From contig CAJNDS010000274.1 in assembly GCA_905221605.1 (NCBI GenBank), positions 116,900 to 180,899 of the forward strand: a stretch of DNA of 64,000 bases. The letters run 5' to 3'. The position numbers and the translations under genes were made by a program. The DNA comes from Symbiodinium natans. Taxonomy: Eukaryota > Sar > Dinophyceae > Suessiales > Symbiodiniaceae. Positions 1 to 8,152 of this stretch are shown here, in pieces. A model generated the notes under the pieces. It did not search any database, was not told where the DNA came from, and was given only the letters and a program-made list of their open reading frames with translations. Positions within the stretch are counted from its first letter, which is position 1, and each line of letters starts with the position of its first letter.

Positions 1-43
1 CTACCAAGACACGTAAACCCTATAGGCCTATAAGCCTTACTTA

Positions 44-138
44 GTTGTCCAGTACCTAGGGGTTTTAAAGGTTAACCTTTGGGAATATAAGGGGAATATA
101 TTAACCCAAAAAGGTTAAAGGTTAGCTACTCTACTACT
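44..138. mobile_element. Family D element
   Basis: Inverted-repeat element nearly identical to the one forming the intron at 21911-22016 (shared core AAAGGTTAACCTTTGGGAAT). No exon could be assigned to either side here. Confidence 0.7.
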
Positions 139-221
139 AAGCTTATAAATTTTAACCCTTTGAACCCTGAATTTGATGTGCCTGGATGATGGCGAAACAG
201 GATGGGGCTGGCTGAGCTTCA

Positions 222-401
222 GCAGGAGGGCTAGGTCCCAAGAGTACCCCAGGAATAAGTACCCTGTTTTAGCTTAACAGAGTTTCATGGTTTTACAAGG
301 GAACCTAAACTGCCTCTTTTTGGCTTAACAGAGCTTAGGGCTTGGGGCTGAAAGGGAAGCCAGCCTAATGAGAAGGGAATAGGGGCCCGCACTGGGTCCT
401 A
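222..401. mobile_element. Family C element (long copy)
   Basis: Begins GGTCCCAAGAGTACCCCAGG and ends ..GCACTGGGTCCTAG, the family C termini (GACCCAAGAGTAACCNAGG / TACTCTGGGTCC). It carries an internal repeated CTTAACAGAG segment absent from other copies. Confidence 0.65.
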
Positions 402-490
402 GCTTGGGGTTCCCTCTTCTAGTCTAGGGGGGCAACATCCCAAGTCCTGGCTGTTAACGCAAGCTCGCTGACGTGTTCTGGGTGCGGCCA

Positions 491-1973
491 CTATTCAGCC
501 TCACAGGCTGCATCGGCCGTAGCATTTACGACAAGGACGGCTTGAACCTGGAGAACGGAGGTTTCCGTGTCCCGCGCAACAAGCTGCTCCACGCGAATCG
601 TGCTACCTCTTGGAAGGAGCACTTCCTCTTCGTTCCTTGGTACCCTAGTAACCACATATTGCAATAAGGGTACCCTTTTTTCGGTTGGCTACTTTAATAA
701 GGGAACCTTGAACCCAAAAAAAAGGGAAAAGGGTACGAATGGGCTACCAAGCTTCGGTACCCCAGCACCGCTGCAGAAGACGCAGATCACCCGAGCGCCC
801 GGTGGCACGTGAATCTTCAGCCTCGGCTCACTTGCCTAGAGGACCTTAAACAAGCAGTTAGAGTATAGTATAGTATAGTATATAGTATATAGTATATAGT
901 ATATAGTATGTAGTATATAGTATATAGTATATAGTATGTAGTATATAGTATATAGTATGTAGTATATAGTATATAGTATATAGTATATAGTATATAGTAT
1001 ATAGTATATAGTATATAGTATAGTAGAGGGCTTATATAGGGCTTAGGGGTTTTAATAATGAAGGGTTGCACAGTAACTGAAGGGCATCCTGAAGGTGGTA
1101 ATGACTTAGCCTACAAGGAGAGCCCCCCCCCCCCCCCCCCCTTCCCCCCCCCTAGTTATAAGTAGAGTTGTAAGGGCCGTTATAAGAATCCTAAATTAGG
1201 TAACTTAAGTCCCTTAACTATAGTCAGTATAGTAAGGGGTCTAAGTCCGAACTCGGCAGCAGGACTGCGTCTTCCAAGTCTTCGGGAAGCAAGGCGTGGC
1301 GTCGCGCGTAGAAGTTTCCAACAGAGTGCGAGAGGGAGCAGGACATGTAGGCCTCGTCCGTGATAAGAAACCTTGGTACCCCAGTAAGCATGTTATAATA
1401 AGGGCACCCCTTTTTGGGGTTGGCTACTTTACAAGGGAGCCTAGAACCCAAACAAAACAAGGTAAAGGGTACCACTGGGCTACCAAGGAAACGGAGACGC
1501 GCCGAGTCCTCGGAGATCGTTGAGGTGCTGTACGTAGGAGAAGCTGGAGAAGCCACGCCAGAGGGTGAAACCAGGGCTCCCGACCGCAGGCGCAGCCTCT
1601 CCTAGGCTGTCTAGGAGTTGCACTTGCCGATTGCAGAAGTCGGCCTCCTGCTTTCCCAGAAGGCCTGGCCCATCTCTCAGAAACCGGTTCAGCCTCCTGT
1701 AGTTGGCCGCAGTGGCGTCCGAATACCAGCGGACGGCCTCCACAGCCTGCTTGGAGCTTCATGGTACTTACTAACCAATTAACTTCTTATGACCCACTTA
1801 TAAGCCCCTTAAGTGCCCTAATATGGTTATAAGTGCCTTTTTAATGGCTAATAAGTACCATGAAACTCCCGAGCCTGGGCCCAATCGTCTTGGCCGTCTT
1901 GGGACTCGGCCCGGTCTTCGTAGAAGGACACCACAGGCCGGAGGGAACCTGCCCACACGGCATCGTTGCGCAT
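491..1973 (-). CDS. ADP-ribosyltransferase-fold protein, five exons
   Basis: Putative mono-ADP-ribosyltransferase (NAD-dependent transfer of ADP-ribose; target unknown). Exons 1875-1973, 1493-1746, 1248-1371, 756-835 and 491-635 total 702 nt and close in phase to 233 residues and a TAG stop. The three signature blocks of the R-S-E class are present in order: LWRG (Arg near residue 97), SCSLS (near 128-132, the STS position), and NEEEVLLPRG (Glu near 188/190, the ExE position). Between them RLKIHVPPGARV gives the usual beta strand. The ATG at 1973 follows an in-frame stop made by a telomere repeat. No signal peptide is evident, so a cytosolic role is likely. Three of the four introns are complete copies of inverted-repeat elements; the other contains one. 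Nothing here shows that it is a toxin. Confidence 0.82.
636..755 (-). mobile_element. Family B introner = ART intron 4 (GA-AG)
   Basis: The whole intron is one B element with ends CTTGGTA...CTACCAAG. GAA occurs at both the donor and the start of the next exon, so the target duplication supplies the GA donor. The exon join is open (GVP|NEEE). Confidence 0.85.
836..1247 (-). mobile_element. ART intron 2-3 (GA-AG) with family F element and microsatellites
   Basis: A 412-nt intron. It contains a family F element (about 1104-1240; ends CTACAAGGAG.. and ..CCCCTTACTATA), a C run at about 1123-1151, and a TATAG/TATATAG microsatellite at about 864-1022. The join LPSS|ASEP keeps phase 0. Confidence 0.65.
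1372..1492 (-). mobile_element. Family B introner = ART intron 2 (GT-AG)
   Basis: The element fills the intron. A perfect 5-bp duplication GTTTC lies at the donor and directly after the AG acceptor. The join restores GASPFLITDEA. This is the cleanest introner in the window. Confidence 0.92.
1747..1874 (-). mobile_element. Family A introner = ART intron 1 (GC-AG)
   Basis: A family A element (ends like CTTGGAGGTTCATGGTACTTA and its complement) fills the intron. CAGGCT occurs at both junctions and the GC of that duplication is the donor. The join is DDWAQ|AVEAVRW. Confidence 0.88.
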
Positions 1974-2010
1974 CACGTGAAGCCCTAAACCCTAAACCTA
2001 AGCCTTATAC

Positions 2011-2120
2011 TCTAGGGGCCTTGTTAATTAGAAGAGGGCTTTAGAGTTGTTATAGTATACTTATACTGGGACAAAAAGGGAATTATATTAGTCAATTCTT
2101 CCGACCCCTGTAGTACCCTA
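2011..2120. mobile_element. Family L element
   Basis: Shares GTTATAGTATACTTAT and CAATTCTTCCGACCCCT with 7261-7395. No intron role shown. Confidence 0.5.
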
Positions 2121-2244
2121 AACCCCAAAACCGGCCCAGCCCACACCCGAGCTGTCCCAACATGTCCCCAGCGGCAGACGAAAACCACAGAACATCCCAG
2201 AACCCTAAACCCTAACCCTACACCCTAAACCCTAAACCCTAAAC

Positions 2245-2332
2245 CCAGAAAATCCACGAAAGCCAGCCCTCGCAGAACTGTTTCAGATTTTCGGTGTGTG
2301 TAGAGCACTTTGAAGGCGAACGTAGAAGATGA
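2245..2332 (-). CDS. Exon-like island, unidentified gene
   Basis: Minus-strand frame STFAFKVLYTHRKSETVLRG is open throughout. It ends at a GT donor that is the first GT of the adjacent GTTTAGGG array. A family G element abuts its 5' side. Confidence 0.4.
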
Positions 2333-2337
2333 CTTGT

Positions 2338-2427
2338 GATGTTCCCCCCTATACTATAACAGTCCTTAAATAGGGATTCTACTAGACTCCCTATTAAGGA
2401 CTGTTAGTATCAGGGGGCACACACCCA
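2338..2427. mobile_element. Family G element
   Basis: Ends GATGTTCCCCCCTATACTA and ..TTAGTATCAGGGGG with internal AACAGTCCTTAA / TTAAGGACTGTT inverted repeats. Further copies lie at 13525, 44509 and 54005. Confidence 0.7.
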
Positions 2428-2632
2428 AAGGACGACCTTAAAGACCAAAAACAAACCTATATAAAAGACATCTCCGGCCCTTAGCCAAACTATCCGGGCC
2501 ACGTGGGTATTTCCCAACATAGGGGTACCCCTTTTACACCCAAATAGCATAGAATCTCCTTAAAGGGACCCTCCAAAAGGATACCCCTATTTTCGGAAAC
2601 CCTAAACCCTGAACCCTAAACCCTAAACCCGG

Positions 2633-2759
2633 GCCACCTGGAATGCTAGACACGTTCAAACCCTAAACCCTAAACCCTAAACCCTAAACCCTAAACCTAA
2701 ACCCTAAACCCTAAACCCTAAACCCTAAACCCTATGCCACCTGGAATGCTAGACACGTT
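2633..2759. repeat. Telomere-like array flanked by a 24-bp direct repeat
   Basis: The 24-mer starting GCCACCTGGAATGC occurs at 2633-2656 and again at 2736-2759, with only CCCTAAA units between. The right copy is continuous with an exon-like island. Confidence 0.85.
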
Positions 2760-2823
2760 GAACGCGCGCGAGGAGGTCCGCGCCGGTGCTGAACACCAGA
2801 GGCTGATCAGCGTCAAGCGACGG
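2757..2823 (-). CDS. Exon-like island, unidentified gene
   Basis: Minus-strand frame PSLDADQPLVFSTGADLLAR is open between an AG acceptor (ATGGAG) and a GTGTCT donor. The plus strand is also open, so orientation rests on the general minus-strand trend. Confidence 0.35.
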
Positions 2824-3059
2824 CTCCATGCCATGAGGATAGGTGGGTTTAGGGTTTAGGGTTTAGGGTTTAGGGTTTAGGGTTTAGGGTTTAGGGTTTA
2901 GGGTTGAGGCTTGAGGGTTTAGGATTTTGGTTTGAGGGTGTAGAGTTAATTGGTTTCCGAGATCGGGCTTTGAAGTCTCCATGTGGGTCTGATGCGACTT
3001 GGTCTGCTTCTGGTGGCGGGGCTTCTGGTGCTCTCGACTGCGAGTCCAGGCAAAGAAGC

Positions 3060-3150
3060 GAGCATTAGGGAACTTAGGGAATGAGGTTATAGGTCACCCC
3101 TACATTCCCTAATTGGGGTGACTAGAGGCTATGGGTACCTCACTGCCGAA
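3060..3150. mobile_element. Family J element
   Basis: TTAGGGAATGAGG and ..GTACCTCA.. ends, shared with 24269-24360 and 53770-53860. Confidence 0.5.
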
Positions 3151-3230
3151 CTCGCTACCTTAAGGTTTAGGGTTTAGGGTTTAGGGTTTAGGGTTTAGGT
3201 TTAGGGTTTAGGGTTAGGGTTTAGGGTTAC

Positions 3231-3325
3231 TGCTAAGACTCCACATCTCCACTGGGGAGATCCAGTCAGAAGGCTCCGGGGCCATGAGACCCCTCTCTAC
3301 TGTGAGGACCCGCAAGGCGGCAGGG
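3231..3325 (-). CDS. Exon-like island, unidentified gene
   Basis: Minus-strand frame AALRVLTVERGLMAPEPSDW and onward is open. The acceptor AAG is the last unit of a CCCTAAG array. The donor GTAACC runs straight into CCCTAAA repeats. Confidence 0.45.
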
Positions 3326-3482
3326 CTTAGGGCTTAGGGCTTAGGGCTTAGGGCTTAGGGCTTAGGGCTTAGGGCTTAGGGCTTAGGGCTTAGGGCTTAG
3401 GGCTTAGGGCTTAGGGCTTAGGGCTTAGGGCTTAGGGCTTAGGGCTAAGGGCTTAGGCCTTAGGGCTTAGGGCTTAGGGCTT
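3324..3482. repeat. Variant array (GGGCTTA)n
   Basis: About twenty near-perfect GGGCTTA units replace GGGTTTA, then switch to GGGTTTA at the right end. A single-base variant has spread through the array. Confidence 0.9.
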
Positions 3483-4756
3483 AGGGTTTAGGGTTTAGGG
3501 TTTAGGGTTTAGGCTCAAACACTCCTAAACCCTAAAGGCTCTACCTCAACAGGTTGGGTGTACCTGAGGAGCCACCCATGGTCATCCTATATCCTGGTAG
3601 GGTGCTCTTAGTACGCCTAACAAGACCTACGCCCCCCTAAATCCGAAGCCCGAAACCCTAAACCCTAAACCCTGAACCCTTAAACCCCTGAAACCCCATC
3701 TCCAAACGGGCGGCACGATGTTTGAGGTGGCGATGCTCGTCCGAAGCTTTAGGACCTGCCGTTTGTGTTGAGGGCTTTGGGCTTAGGGGTTTAGGGTTTA
3801 GGTTTTAGGGTTTAATGTTGGACTCGCTTTAGTACGTAGGGCCCCCCCCCCCCCCTCCCCCCCCGAACAATTTTGGGGTTTTCGGGGATCCGGAATAGTG
3901 TGGGCTGGGCTGGGACGGGGCTGGGGGTAGGGCGGCTAGGTTGAGGGGAAGCCTTGAAGCTTGAGGGTCTAAGCTTTCCAGGCTTTGTAGCTCCACCGTC
4001 GCCGGGGCTCCGCATAAATGCGGACCACCGAAACAACTTGCTAAAGCGAATCAGGGCAGCTCGTGGGCTACTCCCTTGGAAAATTGTTTGGGGGCCTGTT
4101 TCATAATGAAATTTTAAATGGAATTTAAATAAGGCTGGACACCAAAAAACTCCCGTGTTTCTTATTCAAAACTGTTTTTTGTTTTTGGCTCCCCGGCCCC
4201 CCGCCCTTCAACCCCGGCCGGCAAACATCGCATAATTGAGGACCACCCTAAACAATGGGGGGTATAGGATTTCCGGAACATCGCATAATAGTGCCCCTTC
4301 TCACTAAAGCCAGTCCAACATTAGGCCTCATTCCCTCAGTTCCTACTAAGAACCAGCCAATCTACTTTAGCTTGGGGTTGCAAGCTTTCGGGGCTGAGGC
4401 TCACTGGGCATTCCAACCACAGCTGCAGGGTTTAGGCTTTAGGGTTCTGGGTTTCGGGTTTAGGGTTTAGGGTGGGTCTTTACGGTTTACAGGGCTTTGG
4501 GGGTATCGACTCCCCAAAACCGCAAAATCGCAAAGCCTGAAGTGTCATCCCAGCCATCTCAATCAATACTCAGCGAAGTCCACCCTGGGCCCTATTAAAT
4601 CCCATAACCCCTAAAACCCTTACACCTGTAAACTCGAAAAGCTATAAAGCTTAATGAGACCTAAAACCTCCGTAAGCCCTACCGGCCCTGCACCTAAGCG
4701 AAGCTCGCCTGCAAGAACTAAAACCTACTTCGGTTTAGGGTGTAGGTTCAACGGAG

Positions 4757-4857
4757 TTACCATATTACAATAAGGGAACCACAGATCTCGGGTGGTTGCT
4801 TTCTAAGGGAACCTTGAACCCAAAAAAAAGGGAAACGGGTAGCACTGGGTTATCAAG
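4757..4857. mobile_element. Family B element
   Basis: Core AACCTTGAACCCAAAAAAAA and right end GGGTTATCAAG match family B. Abuts the exon-like island at 4859. Confidence 0.65.
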
Positions 4858-4858
4858 C

Positions 4859-4920
4859 AAAGGCTCAGGGGTGTTGCGGGATCTCTCCAGGCTTTCTTTC
4901 AAGGACTCGTCCCAAACGCC
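4859..4920 (-). CDS. Exon-like island with telomere-derived acceptor
   Basis: Minus-strand frame GVWDESLKESLERSRNTPEP is open. The acceptor TTTAG is the last unit of the telomere-like array, and the donor GC sits at the family B element end. Confidence 0.5.
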
Positions 4921-5491
4921 CTAAACCCTAAACCCTAAACCCTAAACCCTAAACCCTAAACCTTAAACCCTAAACCTTGCTTTCCATGGTGCTGCCTTTG
5001 TCGAGTTGGTTTCTGGGCGGGCGGTCAGGCTTGAGGAACTCATCTCCGCAGCACTCAAACCCCGAGCCCGAAAAATCTAGTGTCACCCTCTCCTCGCCGC
5101 CACCCCCCCCTCTAAAGCGACAAAAAACACCTTAGCACACTGCACGAAATCCTTTCCTGAGCCCATAATTGAAGCCCCTAAACATAGAACTCTCACACCC
5201 CTAAACCCCCTGAACCACCAGCCCTCCTGTAACTCTTCAACCTCTAAACCGCGAAACGCTAGACCCTCCCTGACCCCTTCGGGCCTTTACGCGCCTGCCA
5301 AGCCCTACACCCCCTTCGGTGTTGAGTAGGTAGCATGTAACATCCTAGCATCCCGAAAGCCAAAATCCCTTAATTAAGCCCTAAACCCGTAAGCCCCGGG
5401 CCCTGAACCCTATATAACCATGGTGAGCAGACCCTAAACCCTAACGCCTAAAACCTTAAAACCCTAAACCCCTAAACCCCTAAACTTTCAC

Positions 5492-5553
5492 GCGGCCTTC
5501 TCCAGCCCCTCCTGCTCCAGCGCCTGGGTACTTCGAGATTTCGGTGTTGCGAA
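5492..5553 (-). CDS. Exon-like island, unidentified gene
   Basis: Minus strand ends QALEQEGLEKAA before a GTGAAAG donor that enters a TTTAGGGG array. The 5' limit is unclear. Plus-strand frames are open too. Confidence 0.3.
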
Positions 5554-5610
5554 GGCTCACACTGCTCGGGCTCTACATGGGTACTTCTCTACATTCAGCC
5601 CTTCTTGGGT

Positions 5611-5735
5611 CGCCTATACTAGACCCAAGAGTAACCGAGGAATAAAAAAAAGGGTGCCCTTTTTGGTTTACACAAATTATAAGGGAACCTAAACCCTAAA
5701 AGGAATAAGGGCCTACTCTGGGTCCTATAGTATAT
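5611..5735. mobile_element. Family C element
   Basis: CTAGACCCAAGAGTAACCGAGG ... CTACTCTGGGTCCTATAG (paraphrased ends). Contains AACCCTAAAAGG, a telomere-like seed, in place of any expanded array. Confidence 0.75.
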
Positions 5736-5965
5736 GACCCCCAAAGGGTGACCCTAATTCAGAGAACTACCCACACTGGGTTGCCCTCTAAGCCCCTTCA
5801 ACAAATTATTTGTGTGTATACGGCCCCTACATCAACCCAAAGAAGGAAAGTATCAAATATCCCCGAAACCCTAAAACCCTAAAACCTTAAAACCCTAAAA
5901 CCCTAAAACACTAAAACCCGAAACCCGAAACCCTAAACCCCAAAACCCCAAAACCCCAAACCCAA

Positions 5966-6034
5966 CCACTCGCTTGCTTGCTGGGCCTTGATCTGATCCA
6001 CAGTGCCGGTTAGGGAGAAATGAACCTGGCGCCG
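5966..6034 (-). CDS. Exon-like island, unidentified gene
   Basis: Minus-strand frame RRQVHFSLTGTVDQIKAQQA is open, with donor GT directly at the start of a GTTGGGTTTGGGG array. Confidence 0.45.
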
Positions 6035-6279
6035 CTCTCAGCCGACTGAGGGGTTTAGGGTTTAGGGTTTTGGGGTTTGGGGTTTAGGGTTTTGGGTTTA
6101 GGGTTTTGGGTTTAGGTTTTGGGGTTTAGGGTTTTGGGTTTAGGGTCTGGGGTTTAGGGTTTCAGATGCCTAAAACAATAGGCGATTCCCAGGAACATGT
6201 ACGAAACATGATTCCAGAAGGCTCGAAAATTTGTCGGATTGGGCTGCCGGTTTGATGCTGGGTTTAGGGTTTAAGGGTG

Positions 6280-6393
6280 AGGGCCGATTGCGAAGTATTT
6301 TGCGGCCTGGCAGCGGGCTGTTGAGGCCGGATTGCGGGCAAAAGCGGCCGAACAAGCTTGAGAGAGCACATTGGCCATCCAGTACAGACTTCT
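6280..6393 (-). CDS. Exon-like island, unidentified gene
   Basis: Minus-strand frame contains VLSQACSAAFARNPASTARC and QAAKYFAIGP. Strong coding appearance, but the family is not recognised. Exact limits are unclear. Confidence 0.45.
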
Positions 6394-6799
6394 GGACACC
6401 AAAAGATATGAAATTTCACAAAACACACTCAACACACATCAGCTCCCAGTTGGACCGAGTTTGAGTGTTGAGGGTTTCGGAAGCAAAGGGTACAGTAAAT
6501 GGCTTGGGGTGTAGGGTGCAGAGCCGAGGGCGTGGACTGTGGGGTGTGGCGTTCAGGGCTTGCGGCTTGCCGAAAACCCGAAACCCTAAACCCTACAAAA
6601 ACCCTAAACCCTAAACCCCAACCCTCAAAGGCCCGAAAGGCTTCGGAAAGCCTTTGCACCCCATGAAGCCGACCCTGAGACCCTGAACCCTCCTTAACCG
6701 TAAAACCCCAAAACCCTAAAACGCTGAAACACTGAGACCCTAAACCCTAAACCCTAAAACCCAACAACAAAAACACCTGCAAAACCCGAAAACCCGCAG

Positions 6800-6895
6800 C
6801 TCCGCGCAGGAAAGCGCGACGGAGCGGCCGTGTTTTCCTTGGCGGCCCGGGAAGGTTCACTTTTTCATCTGGAGGTTTCCAGCGCTGTCCGGGTT
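6800..6895 (-). CDS. Exon-like island, unidentified gene
   Basis: Minus-strand frame GQRWKPPDEKVNLPGPPRKT and RPLRRAFLRG is open. Basic and proline-rich; no family recognised. Confidence 0.35.
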
Positions 6896-7174
6896 TGTAT
6901 ACATATAGGGTTCAAGGCTACAGGGTTGAGGGTTGGGGGTGTGGGGTTTTTAGGGTTCATAATCCCATTCCTCTACGGCCCTAAACCCTAAACCCTAAGC
7001 CCCAAGCCCCAAACCCCAAACCCTAAACCCTAACTCTGAACCTTACTTGCAGCACCAGAGGGCGAAGGGGGCCCACAAGATGTCAAGAAAAGCGTGCTTC
7101 AGAACCCTAAACCCTTAGCCCTAAGCCCTTAGCCCTAAGACCTAGGCCCGAAACCCTAAACCCTAAACCCAAAC

Positions 7175-7240
7175 CGAGCGAGCGGCTGTGTGGAACTCCT
7201 TCATGTCGTCAATCTTCCCGCGCGCGTTGTCGCCCTCGGC
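7175..7240 (-). CDS. Exon-like island, unidentified gene
   Basis: Minus-strand frame AEGDNARGKIDDMKEFHTAA lies between a GGGAG acceptor and a donor GT that is the first base pair of a GTTTGGGTTTAGGG array. Confidence 0.45.
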
Positions 7241-7260
7241 CTCCCATCATTATTGGCAGT

Positions 7261-7395
7261 TGCGATGGTCCAAGGATACCTACTTTAGGAGCCTTAATAA
7301 TTAGAGCAGGGTTTCGGAGGTCATTATAGTATACTTATGTAGGAACCGGAAGCAATAATAGCAATTCTTCCGACCCCTACATTACTTTAGGAGCT
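7261..7395. mobile_element. Family L element
   Basis: Shares the ATAGTATACTTAT and CAATTCTTCCGACCCCT blocks with 2011-2120, and has CTACTTTAGGAGC / inverted ends. Confidence 0.55.
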
Positions 7396-7433
7396 GTGGG
7401 TGGGGCGCAGAGCCAATCAGTCTGCTGTCATTG

Positions 7434-7587
7434 CTTGGAGGTTCATGGTACTTATATATATATATATATATAAATAGATATAAATACATAAACCATGCAC
7501 TTTTAACTGTACTTATAACTATATTAGGTACTTCAGGGGCTTATAAGTGGGTTAAAAGTACAGGTATAATTGGTTAATAAGTACTCC
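7434..7587. mobile_element. Family A element with TA microsatellite
   Basis: CTTGGAGGTTCATGGTACTTA left end, then (TA)n expansion (7449-7472) and a weakened right end TTGGTTAATAAGTACTCC. Confidence 0.65.
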
Positions 7588-7639
7588 TAAACCCTAAACC
7601 CTACACCCTGAACCCTAAACCCGAAACTCCAAACCCTAA

Positions 7640-7900
7640 ACCGCTCCTTTTTCACTCTTGGCGGGGCCTGAAACGGTCCACTGTTCGCGCGCGCGCGCGC
7701 GCGATGCAGTTTTGCATGCAGCGCGGGCTTCTGGTTGCAGTACATGAGTTGCGATGTCCCAGCATGCGCAAATGGGTCTTGCAGCAGCCTGGCAGGGAGC
7801 AGTAGCCGAAACCTGCCGGGCATCTTTCCTGAATTTCTTGGCACGGCCGAAGCCTCGGAAGATGCCATAAGTAAAAACTGCTCGCGGCTCAAGTGTCTGG
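7640..7900. other. Open both strands, possibly coding
   Basis: Minus-strand frames of 80-100 codons and a plus-strand frame are all open here, with a (CG)n run at about 7687-7702. No motif recognised, so no call. Confidence 0.25.
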
Positions 7901-8152
7901 TGGAGGTAATGCTTTGCTCAACCAGTCTTAAGGGTTTAGGGTTTAGGGTTTAGGGTTTAGGGTTTAGGGTTTAGGGTCTTAAGCCCCCCCTCAAAAGCGC
8001 GCCAGGGGGAGTGTTGAGGATGACTTGCTTCTGGCTGTGGATGAGCAAAGATGCTGCTAAATACTACCATTAATAAGTCTAGGAATTATGACCCTAAACC
8101 CTAAACCCTAAACCCTAAATCCTAAACCCTATGTGCATGGTCTCATTTAACA

